Shown here piece by piece: positions 7,020 through 15,290 of a stretch of 28,398 nucleotides of DNA. A model generated the notes under the pieces. It had not been told where the DNA came from. It searched no databases and saw nothing but the letters and a program-made list of their open reading frames with translations. Position numbers and translations under genes: made by a program. Where the stretch lies: the NCBI GenBank assembly GCA_041557595.1, contig JBFFGE010000041.1, forward strand, positions 1 through 28,398, in the 5' to 3' direction. Origin of the DNA: JAOTYV01 sp041557595 (GTDB taxonomy: Bacteria > Pseudomonadota > Alphaproteobacteria > UBA8366). The number at the start of each line of letters is the position of its first letter. Within the stretch, counting starts at the first letter, position 1.

Positions 7020-8093
7020 TCAGCTCTCGATGCCGAGCAGCCGGGCCGCGGTGCCGCCGAGGATCGCGATCCGGTCGTCGTCGCTCAAATCGGGCGTGTT
7101 CAGCACCAGATCTATCTCGGTGCTGGTCCAGCCGAAGGGATAGTCGGTGCCGATCATGATCTGGCCCGGCCCGGTTTCGGCGATCAGATGGCGCAGCGCC
7201 TCGGGCGTGAAGACGATGGTATCGAAATAGAGCTGGCCATCCCGCAGATAGGCCGTCGGCGCTTTCTTCGGCAGCGGCCCGACCCGGTCGGGGAAAGTGC
7301 GGCACACGGCGTCGGACCGGTTGGCGTAGGACGGCAGGTAGCCGCCGCCATGCGCGGCGCAGATCTTGAGCCCGGGGAAGCGGTCCAGCGTGCCCTCGAA
7401 GATGAGGTGCGACAGCGCGATCGTCGTCTCCAGCGGGTTGCCGATGGTGTTCGTCAACAGGCCGCTGCCGGAAAGCCGGCCGGCCGCCTCGAGCGCCCCG
7501 GTGCCCTGCGGGTGCAGGAAGACCAGCAGGTCGAGCTCCTCGCAGGCGGCCCAGAAGGGATGAAATTTCGCATCGGCGAGTTCGACGCCGTCGACGGAGC
7601 CGCCGACGCTGACGCCGCGAAAGCCGTGCGTCTTGACCGCATGGCGGACCTGCTCGACCGCGAGATCGGGATGTTGCAGGGCGGCGGTGGCAAAGGCCAC
7701 GAAGCGATCGGGCGTGGCGGCGCAAATCTCGACCAGGGCTTCGTTCTGAATCCGGATCAGCTCGGCCGCGGCATCGCGGTCCGCCTGGTACCAAAAGGGG
7801 TTGATGCTGAGCGCGGAGACATCGATCCCCTGTTCGTCCATCGCGGCGATGCGCGTCGTCGTATCGGCCATCAGCAGCTCGGCCTTCGCGCCGTCGCGGC
7901 CGATGACGGCCAGCGCTTCGGGCACGATGCAATGGGCATGCACGTCCACCGTCTTGACCCTGGCGCCCTTGACCACCACCTCGCGGCGGCGGCCATGGCT
8001 ATGCGGCGTGGATCCGCCGGACGATCCGCCGCCGGTCGGGGCGGCGCTCAAGCTGCATCCTACAAAGCCAATTCCCGACGGATCGTTGCTCAT
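7020..8093 (-). CDS. Amidohydrolase 2 (ACMSD-like) family protein
   Basis: 357 residues. The start at 8093 has a GAAAGGAAA Shine-Dalgarno. The metal-binding residues of the aminocarboxymuconate-semialdehyde decarboxylase (ACMSD) branch are visible: VHAHC (H52, H54), FLHPQGTG (H194), CAAHGGGYLPSY (H248) and IGTDYPFGW (D317). Enzymes of this branch decarboxylate or hydrate/hydrolyse aromatic or ring-cleavage acids with Zn2+. The first 40 residues are unusual: rich in Ser and Gly with an HSHGRRR cluster and no hydrophobic core, so not a signal peptide; they may be disordered. It lies upstream of the D-aminoacylase-type gene on the same strand and is divergent from the Kef-type antiporter (307 bp between starts). 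Confidence 0.85.
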   Translation of the reverse strand: MSNDPSGIGFVGCSLSAAPTGGGSSGGSTPHSHGRRREVVVKGARVKTVDVHAHCIVPEALAVIGRDGAKAELLMADTTTRIAAMDEQGIDVSALSINPFWYQADRDAAAELIRIQNEALVEICAATPDRFVAFATAALQHPDLAVEQVRHAVKTHGFRGVSVGGSVDGVELADAKFHPFWAACEELDLLVFLHPQGTGALEAAGRLSGSGLLTNTIGNPLETTIALSHLIFEGTLDRFPGLKICAAHGGGYLPSYANRSDAVCRTFPDRVGPLPKKAPTAYLRDGQLYFDTIVFTPEALRHLIAETGPGQIMIGTDYPFGWTSTEIDLVLNTPDLSDDDRIAILGGTAARLLGIES

Positions 8094-8400
8094 GGCCGTT
8101 TCCTTTCGTTCCCTGTTCGTGCGCCGCGCACTTTCTTATCCCGAGTGTCGCGGCCCGTCCTCGTGACGCCGTCCATGATATCGCCCCTTGTGCGGGATGG
8201 CGAATGCCCGGGTCCGGCAATTCGCCGCAAGTGGCACGGTCCCGGAACGGGTCGACCGAAGCCCGGCAATTCGAATGCGCCGTTGCCCGATTTCGACACA
8301 ACAAGGGGACGATTTTTGCGAAATACGTAACCTTTCCGTTCGCCTGATTGCCGGGATCGGCTAAACAGACCCAGCACGCGCGAACGATCGGAAGGTCCCT
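8094..8400. other. Divergent promoter region
   Basis: 307 bp between the ACMSD-like gene (minus) and the antiporter gene (plus). The right half is locally AT-richer (GATTTTTGCGAAATACGTAA near 8311-8330), which suits a promoter, and includes the small palindrome TACGTA. I cannot assign precise boxes. Confidence 0.35.
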
Positions 8401-10152
8401 GTGCATATCGAGGCGCTGAGTCTACGCGAGGTGATAGTCTTTCTGGTCGCTGCCGGTGTCGTCGTGCCGCTGGTCCGGCGCCTGAAGGTGAGCCCGGTCC
8501 TTGGCTTCCTGGTGGTCGGCCTGGTGATCGGGCCATACGGAATTGTCCGGTTTGCCGATACGCTGCCGTGGCTCGGCTACGCGGCAATCACCGACCTGGA
8601 TGGCGTGCGCACGCTGGCCGAGCTGGGCGTCGTGTTTCTCCTGTTCATGATCGGACTCGAACTCTCGCTCGATCGGCTTTGGTCGATGCGCCGTTTGGTT
8701 TTCGGACTTGGCGGCGCGCAAGTCGTCGTCACCGGCGCGGTGATCGCGGGTATCGCCGCATTCTTCGGCAACGCGCTCCCGGTCGCGACGGTGCTCGGCG
8801 CCGCCTTCGCCCTCTCGTCGACGGCGATCGTCATGCAAATCCTGTCGGAGAACCGACGCCTCGGTACACGGGCGGGACGCACCGGCTTCGCCATTCTGCT
8901 GTTCCAGGACCTGGCGGTCGTGCCGATCCTGTTCCTGGTGGCGGCCTTCACGGCGCAGAGCGACGGCTCGGTGGCGCTTGCTTTCGCTTTGGCGATCGGC
9001 CAGGCGCTGATCGCTGTCGGTGTCATTCTCGTCATGGGCCGGCTGATCATCCGCCCGCTGTTCCGTTTCGTCGGCAGCGCCGCCAGCCGCGAGATGTTCC
9101 TCGCCTTTGTGCTGCTGGTGATCGCCGGCACGGCCCTGGCCACGCAAGAGGCGGGGCTGTCCATGGCGCTCGGCGCGTTCCTGGCCGGGCTCCTGTTCGC
9201 CGAGACCGAGTATCGTCATGCCATCGAAGTCGACATCGAGCCGTTCAAGGGACTGCTTCTGGGCCTGTTCTTCGTATCCGTCGGCATGTCCATTGACATC
9301 GATCACCTTGCGGCCGAACCGTTCTGGCTGATCGCCTCGGTATTCGGGTTGTTTCTGATCAAGGCGCCGATCGTCTACGCGCTCGCCCGGCTGTTCAAGG
9401 AGCCGCGATCGGTGGCGCTCGAAGCCGCTCTCCTGCTCGGCCAGGGTGGGGAGTTTGCCTTCGTCATCGTCGGATTGTCCGTCGGCCTCGGCTTGATATC
9501 CGGCGACACCGCGCAATTTATGGTGATCGTTGCCGGTCTGACGATGATCGTAACCCCGCCGGTCTCCTATGCGGCGCGCAACCTGGCGCGTTGGGTCGAG
9601 GCCCGGGACGCGCGGCATGGCGAACATGCCGCCGATGTGCCCGCCGATCTCGCCGGTCACGTGATCGTCGTCGGCTACGGCCGGGTTGGCCAGATGCTCG
9701 GCTCGCTCCTGGACGCACGGGAACTGCCGTATGTTGCGCTCGATATCGACGCCGGCCTGGTCGCGCGCTTCCGCACCATGGGCGCCGGCATTTTCTTCGG
9801 CGATGCGAGCCGGCCCGATATGTTGCGCAAATTCCGCATCGACGAGGCTGCCGCGCTGGTGGTGACCATGGACAGCCCGCAAGCCGCCGAGCACGTGGTC
9901 ACGGCCGCGCGCCAGCATTGGCCGGATATCGCCATCTACGCCCGCGCCCGCGACGCCGATCACGCCGCGCGCCTGATCGCGCAAGGCGCCAGCCACGCTG
10001 TCCCCGAAACCACGGAGGCAAGTCTGCAGCTCGGCGAAATGGTGCTGACCAGCGCCGGCGTTCCCGACCACGCCGCGCGCCAAATGGTCGAGGTGCGCCG
10101 TCAGGCCGAGCAGGCGGCGGTGGACGAAAGTCGGCAGCCGCCAGCGGGATGA
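8401..10152 (+). CDS. Kef-type monovalent cation:proton antiporter (CPA2) with RCK domain
   Basis: 583 residues with a GTG start at 8401; GGAAGG lies 5 bases upstream. The first roughly 395 residues are a run of hydrophobic helices of the Na+/H+ exchanger fold, with the typical LGFLVVGLVIGP near residues 36-47 and the GIxLSL-like and LSSTAIV segments of Kef proteins. From about residue 418 a Rossmann-type TrkA-N/RCK domain follows (VIVVGYGRVGQ, glycines 425, 427 and 430) that would bind NAD(H) or another nucleotide. Such proteins sit in the inner membrane and export K+ in exchange for H+, often gated by ligands at the RCK domain. The C-terminus stops soon after the RCK region and has no clear TrkA-C domain. 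No KefF/KefG partner is adjacent. Confidence 0.9.
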   Translation: MHIEALSLREVIVFLVAAGVVVPLVRRLKVSPVLGFLVVGLVIGPYGIVRFADTLPWLGYAAITDLDGVRTLAELGVVFLLFMIGLELSLDRLWSMRRLVFGLGGAQVVVTGAVIAGIAAFFGNALPVATVLGAAFALSSTAIVMQILSENRRLGTRAGRTGFAILLFQDLAVVPILFLVAAFTAQSDGSVALAFALAIGQALIAVGVILVMGRLIIRPLFRFVGSAASREMFLAFVLLVIAGTALATQEAGLSMALGAFLAGLLFAETEYRHAIEVDIEPFKGLLLGLFFVSVGMSIDIDHLAAEPFWLIASVFGLFLIKAPIVYALARLFKEPRSVALEAALLLGQGGEFAFVIVGLSVGLGLISGDTAQFMVIVAGLTMIVTPPVSYAARNLARWVEARDARHGEHAADVPADLAGHVIVVGYGRVGQMLGSLLDARELPYVALDIDAGLVARFRTMGAGIFFGDASRPDMLRKFRIDEAAALVVTMDSPQAAEHVVTAARQHWPDIAIYARARDADHAARLIAQGASHAVPETTEASLQLGEMVLTSAGVPDHAARQMVEVRRQAEQAAVDESRQPPAG

Positions 10153-10177
10153 GCCGACGTTGGAGAGAACCAGTGTT

Positions 10178-10707
10178 TCAGGGCGCCCATAGTTCTGGCC
10201 GGAGCCATGGGGGCGGCACGGAAAGTTTTCCACGGGGAGGCCGCCCACAATACTGTTCAGCCTGATCGACTGCCACGCCCCGCGCCATTCCACGGGCAAG
10301 GGATACGGAGGCGTAACGCCAGCCTCGGGCTCAAAGCCGAAGCGCCCGTAATAGGCGGGGTCGCCGAGCACATAGACTTGGATTGCACCCGCATTCTCAA
10401 GCCGCCGCAATCCCTCACGAACGAGCGCGCCGCCGAAGCCGCGCCCCTGCCAATCGGGAGCGACCGCGAGCGGCCCCAGGAGCGAGACCTTATCCGTACC
10501 TTCCGCAATGCCGCATGTGGTGAAGATAACATGCCCCACCAAAACGCCATCGGCAATTCCCACAAGCGAGAGAACGATTGTCTTTTCGCGCAGGAGTTCC
10601 CGCACCGTGGGAAGCAGATCCTCGTCCGGAAATGCGCCCCGATATAGCCCCTCTAGCAATGCTGCGTCACTTGGTACGCTTTCACGAATTTCAATTTCTT
10701 CGACCAT
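10178..10707 (-). pseudogene. GNAT family N-acetyltransferase with an apparent 1-nt deletion near the C-terminus
   Basis: From the ATG at 10707 the frame encodes a YhbS-type GNAT: IEIRESVPSDAALLE, LAVAPDWQGRGFGGAL (acetyl-CoA loop Q-x-x-G-x-G) and YVLGDPAYYGRFGFEP. After GGLPVE (near 10232) this frame loses family likeness and runs on through the antisense of the antiporter. In the -1-shifted frame the expected end appears at once: GKLSVPPPWLRPELWAP and a TGA at 10178-10180. The region from 10707 to 10178 is 530 nt; one extra base would make 531, or 176 residues. Restoring one G at the GTGG run near 10230 joins both parts cleanly. The cause is either a real frameshift or a sequencing error. 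GNATs transfer acetyl from acetyl-CoA to an amine; the substrate is unknown. The upstream SD is weak. Confidence 0.72.
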
Positions 10708-11039
10708 GTCGATGCGATCAATCGGATGACAGTGATTGCAGATTGCAGACTATGCATAGGGACCTCGAAGGTTCAACATTCGCCGGAATGTCAGCCAATC
10801 AGACGGCTCACAGTGGACGATGGCTCCTGGCGACAAGCCGAAACCCGGATGGCCTCGGCCGGACAAAATCCCCCGGCAGTGCGACCAAATTCCGTGACAA
10901 GACCGTCGCGGGTCGCGATACAGTCCGAACGGCGCGTCGTCATCGGCGCACCGATCCCGCGCTTGCGGCGCGGCCCTGCGGACCTGTTTAATGGCCGCAC
11001 GGAAATTCAATGACCACAGGGAATACCGGAGGGAGAGCG
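10708..11039. other. Intergenic region between divergent GNAT and GST genes
   Basis: About 330 bp. Frames are open here but none shows a family motif, an SD plus signal, or conserved composition. It should carry the GST promoter at its right end. No strong hairpin or repeat was found. Confidence 0.4.
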
Positions 11040-11690
11040 ATGTTTAAGATTTGGGGACGGAAAGACGGTTCGAACGTCATCAAGGCGACCTGGTGCCTCG
11101 GCGAGATCGGCGTGGAATACGAGCGGATCGACTGGGGCGGCAAGTTCGGCGGCAACGACGATCCGGAATACCGGGCGAAGAACCCGAACGGCCGGCTGCC
11201 GACCCTGGAGGAAGAGGACGGCTTCACGCTCTGGGAATCCGGCGCGGTCATCCGCTACCTCTGCGCCAAGTACAGCATGGGCAACCTCTATCCCGAGGAT
11301 CTGCGCGAACGCGCCGCCGCCGACAAATGGATGGACTGGAGCTCGATCAACCTCGCCCCGTTCAACTCGGTCTATCTCGACCAGTTTTTCCGGGCGCCGA
11401 AGAACGAGCACGACGAGTCCAAGATCGCCGAGGCCGCGAAAAAGGCCAGCGCGCTGTACGATATTCTCGACGCGCATCTGGCGAAGAACGACTACCTCGG
11501 CGGGGACCGGCTGACGATGGCGGACTTCCCCGCCGGTTCGCTGACCGACCGCTGGATCAACTGGACCCCGAACCGGCCTTCCCATCCCAATGTCGAGGCT
11601 TATTACGAGCGCCTCGCCGCGCGCCCGGCCTATCAGAAGCACGTCATCGAAGCGAACGCGCCGCGGCTGAAGCAGCTCCGGGAGGGGTAA
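11040..11690 (+). CDS. Glutathione S-transferase family protein
   Basis: 216 residues starting at the ATG at 11040, with GGAGGGAG just upstream. The N-terminal thioredoxin-like domain (about 1-80) contains GRKDGSNVIKATWCL and the glutathione-binding NGRLPTLE and WESGAVIRYL segments (the cis-Pro and Glu-Ser pair). The helical C-terminal domain ends with the LTMADF motif typical of GSTs. It would conjugate or transfer glutathione in the cytoplasm, or act as an isomerase or dehalogenase; the electrophile is not known. It is convergent with the molybdenum hydroxylase genes, with a hairpin at 11722-11740 between them. Confidence 0.9.
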   Translation: MFKIWGRKDGSNVIKATWCLGEIGVEYERIDWGGKFGGNDDPEYRAKNPNGRLPTLEEEDGFTLWESGAVIRYLCAKYSMGNLYPEDLRERAAADKWMDWSSINLAPFNSVYLDQFFRAPKNEHDESKIAEAAKKASALYDILDAHLAKNDYLGGDRLTMADFPAGSLTDRWINWTPNRPSHPNVEAYYERLAARPAYQKHVIEANAPRLKQLREG

Positions 11691-11721
11691 ATCTTCGGGC
11701 GGCGGCGGCGCTGGCGTCGTT

Positions 11722-11740
11722 GCGAACCGTTTCGGTTCGC
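11722..11740. terminator. Hairpin between convergent GST and molybdenum hydroxylase genes
   Basis: A perfect 8-bp stem GCGAACCG/CGGTTCGC with loop TTT. It lies in the 62-bp gap between two convergent genes and could stop transcription from both sides. There is no T-run on either strand, so function is inferred from position. Confidence 0.5.
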
Positions 11741-11752
11741 CCGGGATTTGCT

Positions 11753-13894
11753 CTAAAGTATCGCAGCGGCGCGGATCTCGTCTTGGGTGAACGGCACGCG
11801 GCGGAGCCGCAACCCCACGGCATCGTAAATTGCATTCGCGATGGCTCCCGCGGTCGGGCCCATGACCGCCTCCCCGACCCCAAGGAAGGGGTCGCCGGGA
11901 CGCTCGATGAGATCGGTCTCGATCTCCGGCACATTGTCGAATCCGAGAATCGGATAGCTTTCCCAGTCCCGCGTTGTGATACCGAATGCGTCGTAGCCGA
12001 CCTTCTCGTAGAGGGTGAGGCTGGCTGCCTGCAGCAATCCCCCCTCGAGCTGCGAGACGATACCCAGCCGATCGACGATGTCGCCGGCATCCCCGGCGAT
12101 GGCGGCGCGGCGCAAACGCACGCGCGCATCATCATCGACGGATAGCTCGATCGCAACCGCCGCATAGGCCGATACGTTCTTGTATTGTGCGAAGCCGAAT
12201 CCGCGGCCGACGCCATCGGCCTTGTCCCAGGCGTTCATCCGCTCGGCGGCGGCCTCGATGACCGCCTTCGCCCGCTGGTCCGAAAGATGCCGCAGACGGA
12301 ATTCGACCGGGTCCACGCCCGCCGCATTCGCCATCTCGTCCATGAAGGATTCGATCGCCAATCCGTTGACGAATGCACCGAGACCGCGCAGCGACGACGT
12401 GCGAAGCGGCAGGTCCTTCACCAGATGTTTGACGATCCTGCGCTCCGAAAAATCGTACAGCGGATCCTGATTGCGATGAATTCCGGAGTGCGACGCAAGG
12501 GCCGGAACCGCCGGCGGCGGCGTCAAGGGGTTGGCGCGCAGGCGGGACGAAAACAATCGTGACGCACCGGTTCCGCCGGGACCCGGCCGCGGCCTGCTCA
12601 CATGGGTGTCGCTATAGTTCTCATGCGACCACGCAACGATCCGGCCCTCGGCGTTCACGCTGGCGCGGAGGTCGGCAACCATCGCGGTGCCATAGGGCTC
12701 CCAGCCGTGCTCGTCCGCGCGGGTATATTTGAGCAGGACCGGCGTCCCCGGCAGCGCGCAAGCAACCAGTGCGGCGTCGAAAGCCGCATCGTCCGCGCCG
12801 TTGTGGCCGTAGCATCCTGCGCCCGGCGCATGGATTACACGAACGGAGTCCAGGTCCCGATCCAGCGCCTCGGACACGCTCGCCCGTAACGGATAGGGTC
12901 CCTGGGAATGGCTCCAAATGGTAAGCAGGTCGCCATCGAGATGGGCGAGCGCCGCCGACGGCGCCATCGACGCATGCATCTGGTAGGGACGTTCGAAGCG
13001 GGCCTGCAGTGTCGCGACCGCATCGTCCGGCGGGTCGTCCAGCGGCGGCACCGGCGCTTCGACCGGCTTGCCGTCGACCACCGGCAGGCTGGTCCGCTCG
13101 TTGCCGACGAGCAGTTCGAATATGTCGCGCGTCTCGAGACCGCGCTCCGGCAACCAGCGTGCGGCGCCGGCGACGCGCTCGGCGAGATTTATTGCGGTCC
13201 ACTCATCGCTATGGGCGACGGCGAGAAAACTGCCGTCGCGGACGAGATGCCCACCCGCGAGCCGTTGCTCGATATCGTCCGGCAAACCGTCCAATCGGGC
13301 GTGATAGTGCGGCGGCCGCACGACCCGGGCATGCAGCATGCCGGGCATCGACATGTCATGCGCGAAAGAGGTCGACCCCATCGCCAGACCGGTCAATATG
13401 GGGGCCAGATGCAACCGGCCGAACACCCGATAGGCATCCGGCGATTTCGGCGCGACGTCCGGGTCGACGGGGATCGAAACCTCCCGGCCGCCGGTCAGGT
13501 CCCAATAGGAAATCGCACGATTGGTATTCGGCACCCGGATCAGCCCGTCCACGATCTCCAGAGCCTCCGGGTCCGCCGAAAGCCGTTCGCCCGCGACCCC
13601 CAGCAGGTGCCGGCGTACTGTCGCCGCGGCGAGACGCACGGCCTGCGCCGAATCTTCCATCGACCGGCTGCCGGACGTATAGCCCTCGTCGGGCACGTCG
13701 CCGGTGAGGCGTGCGGCGACCCGAACGCGCGCGGGATCCACGTCGAGTTCTTCCGCCGCGACCAATGCCACCGCCGCGGACACCCGCTGTCCGATGTCGA
13801 CTTTGCCGGTCCGTACCACCACCTGACCGTTGTCATCGAATGACAACCATTCGGCAACGCCAGGATGCCCCGCGAGGCTGGGGTTCGAGGCCAT
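11753..13894 (-). CDS. Xanthine dehydrogenase family molybdopterin-binding catalytic subunit (IorB/NicB-like)
   Basis: 713 residues. The start at 13894 shares one base with the stop of the 2Fe-2S subunit (TGATG), which implies translational coupling. Family landmarks: LSFDDNGQVVVRTGKVDIGQ at the N-terminus, the SFAHDM...PGMLHARVVRPP segment, TSSLRGLGAFVNG (the FRGFG-like loop), and FLGVGEAVMGP holding the catalytic-type glutamate E675. The protein carries the molybdenum cofactor and would hydroxylate its substrate using water, as in isoquinoline 1-oxidoreductase or nicotinate dehydrogenase. No Tat signal is seen at the N-terminus, so a cytoplasmic enzyme is likely. The FAD subunit of three-subunit relatives is absent from the window, as in IorAB-type enzymes. 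The frame is open upstream to 14230, but that part is a shadow of the small subunit. Confidence 0.88.
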   Translation of the reverse strand: MASNPSLAGHPGVAEWLSFDDNGQVVVRTGKVDIGQRVSAAVALVAAEELDVDPARVRVAARLTGDVPDEGYTSGSRSMEDSAQAVRLAAATVRRHLLGVAGERLSADPEALEIVDGLIRVPNTNRAISYWDLTGGREVSIPVDPDVAPKSPDAYRVFGRLHLAPILTGLAMGSTSFAHDMSMPGMLHARVVRPPHYHARLDGLPDDIEQRLAGGHLVRDGSFLAVAHSDEWTAINLAERVAGAARWLPERGLETRDIFELLVGNERTSLPVVDGKPVEAPVPPLDDPPDDAVATLQARFERPYQMHASMAPSAALAHLDGDLLTIWSHSQGPYPLRASVSEALDRDLDSVRVIHAPGAGCYGHNGADDAAFDAALVACALPGTPVLLKYTRADEHGWEPYGTAMVADLRASVNAEGRIVAWSHENYSDTHVSRPRPGPGGTGASRLFSSRLRANPLTPPPAVPALASHSGIHRNQDPLYDFSERRIVKHLVKDLPLRTSSLRGLGAFVNGLAIESFMDEMANAAGVDPVEFRLRHLSDQRAKAVIEAAAERMNAWDKADGVGRGFGFAQYKNVSAYAAVAIELSVDDDARVRLRRAAIAGDAGDIVDRLGIVSQLEGGLLQAASLTLYEKVGYDAFGITTRDWESYPILGFDNVPEIETDLIERPGDPFLGVGEAVMGPTAGAIANAIYDAVGLRLRRVPFTQDEIRAAAIL

Positions 13895-14361
13895 CAGCCG
13901 CCCCCCGACCGCAACACGCGCTCGACCGCCCGAAGCACCGCCGCATGCGTGCCGCAACGGCACAGGTTCTTGACGAGCGCAGCGCGAATTTGAGCCGCGC
14001 TCGGGACCGGATCGAGGCGGCGCAGCGCCTCCACGGCAATCACCAGCCCCGCCGTGCAGTAGCCGCACTGCGCGGCCCCTTCGTTGATGAAGGCGCTTTG
14101 TACCGGGCCCGGTTCGCCGCGCTCCGCAAGGCCCTCGACGGTCACGATCTCCGCCCCCTCGAACTGACCGACGGGCGCGACGCAACTCATCTGCGCCACG
14201 CCGTCTACCAGCACGGCGCATGCGCCGCATTGCTCAAGACCGCAGCCAAGCTTTGCACCGGTCAGGCCGAGCTGATTGCGCAGGACGTAGATCAGCGGAG
14301 TCGACGGGTCGATATCGACATCGCGGCTCTCGCCGTTGATACTCAGGCGGATATTGGTCAT
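13894..14361 (-). CDS. (2Fe-2S)-binding small subunit of molybdenum hydroxylase (IorA-like)
   Basis: 155 residues, the usual size. The plant-type ferredoxin domain holds C40, C45, C48 and C60 (GCGLEQCGAC...C). The C-terminal all-helical domain holds the second cluster, C99, C102, C134 and C136 (CGYC...CRCG). It passes electrons from the molybdenum centre of the partner subunit to an acceptor; with no FAD subunit nearby, that may be a cytochrome or other carrier. The SD is weak: AGGA lies about 11 bases before the ATG, separated by a T-run. The start is only 58 bp from the divergent SDR start, so the two transcription units probably share control. Confidence 0.9.
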   Translation of the reverse strand: MTNIRLSINGESRDVDIDPSTPLIYVLRNQLGLTGAKLGCGLEQCGACAVLVDGVAQMSCVAPVGQFEGAEIVTVEGLAERGEPGPVQSAFINEGAAQCGYCTAGLVIAVEALRRLDPVPSAAQIRAALVKNLCRCGTHAAVLRAVERVLRSGGG

Positions 14362-14419
14362 CTCAAAAAAAATCCTGCCAGAACACGTGCGCGGCGTCGA
14401 GCTTTAGAGGGAGGAAACG
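14362..14419. promoter_or_regulatory. 58-bp divergent control region
   Basis: The only space between the molybdenum hydroxylase operon (minus) and the SDR-led gene series (plus). It contains the palindrome CACGTG at 14383-14388 and the SDR ribosome site GAGGGAGGAAACG. Both promoters must lie here or extend into the coding starts. Overlapping divergent promoters would tie the two units to one regulator; no regulator gene is visible nearby. Confidence 0.4.
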
Positions 14420-15199
14420 ATGATTCTCAAAGACAAGATAGTCCTGGTGACAGGTTCCGGCGCCGGAATTGGCAAGGCTATCGCCCTCGCCATGGCGGAA
14501 GCCGGCGCACAGATCGTGTCAGCGGATATCGACGGCGATGCCGCCCGAAAATGCGCGGAAGAAGCAGCAAGGTTCCAGACGAAAACACTCGCCCTGCAAA
14601 CAGATGTCGGGAATGTCGACGAGATCGACACGATGGTGGAAACCGCCGTCGACGAATTCGGCCGCCTCGACGTCATCGTGAACAACGCCGGCGTCACGCG
14701 CCGCGCCTATATCATGGACCTCACCGAGGAGGATTGGGACCGCATTCATCGCGTCAATGCAAAAGGCGTGTTCTTCTGTCTACAACGCGCAGCGCGCACG
14801 ATGATCGAGCAGGGCGGCGGCCGCATCATCAATCTCGCGTCGATCGCCGGGCGCGGCTATGCGGGCACGTCGAACGCTGCCTACGCGGCGAGCAAGGGCG
14901 CGGTCATTGCATTGACGAAGACGGCAGCACAACAGTTGGGCCCGCACAACATCAACGTGAACGCCATCTGCCCCGGTGTTACGCGGACGCCGCTGAGCGA
15001 CCGGAACCTGGAGGTTCGGGCTCAGGAACAGGGTGTCAGCATCGAGGAAGCGCTGGAAAATCATCTAAAGCCGATCCCGATCGGCCGCGCCAACCTGCCG
15101 GAGGATATCGCCGCAATGGCCGTCTTCCTGGCTTCGCCCGGCGCCCGCAACATCACGGGCCAAGCGTACAACGTCGATGGCGGATTGATACCAAGTTAG
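14420..15199 (+). CDS. SDR family NAD(P)-dependent oxidoreductase
   Basis: 259 residues, classical short-chain dehydrogenase length, with GAGGGAGG before the ATG. The cofactor motif TGSGAGIG is at 11-18, NNAG at 88-91, and the catalytic Ser (S141), Tyr (Y155) and Lys (K159) in SIAG...YAASKGA are all present. The acidic residue after beta-2 (SADIDGD) favours NAD over NADP. The C-terminal ITGQAYNVDGG is typical of FabG-like and hydroxy-acid or alcohol dehydrogenases. It would oxidise a secondary alcohol or reduce a ketone. It opens the same-strand series that runs to 20762 and is divergent from the molybdenum hydroxylase; a role on the product of that enzyme is plausible but inferred. Confidence 0.92.
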   Translation: MILKDKIVLVTGSGAGIGKAIALAMAEAGAQIVSADIDGDAARKCAEEAARFQTKTLALQTDVGNVDEIDTMVETAVDEFGRLDVIVNNAGVTRRAYIMDLTEEDWDRIHRVNAKGVFFCLQRAARTMIEQGGGRIINLASIAGRGYAGTSNAAYAASKGAVIALTKTAAQQLGPHNINVNAICPGVTRTPLSDRNLEVRAQEQGVSIEEALENHLKPIPIGRANLPEDIAAMAVFLASPGARNITGQAYNVDGGLIPS

Positions 15200-15290
15200 G
15201 CGGCGCGACCGCCTCGGCCGAATTCGGCGAGAGATCCGTTCATCGATCGTTTGGGTCGATGCTGGAAATAGAAACAGAAAGGTTGGAAAC

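Noticed and set aside
6019..7143. 374-codon plus-strand open frame
   Set aside because: Antisense of the D-aminoacylase-type gene, no motifs.
6726..8330. 534-codon plus-strand open frame
   Set aside because: It lies antisense to two amidohydrolases with full catalytic motifs and has no family likeness.
8422..10177. Long minus-strand open frame continuing the GNAT gene through the antiporter (761 codons in all)
   Set aside because: It is antisense to a clear Kef-type antiporter, its residues are low-complexity and charged, and the true GNAT end is found in the next frame at 10178.
13895..14230. N-terminal extension of the molybdopterin subunit
   Set aside because: This part overlaps the 2Fe-2S subunit in another frame and is Arg-rich shadow sequence. 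The ATG at 13894 fits the family and overlaps the small subunit stop.
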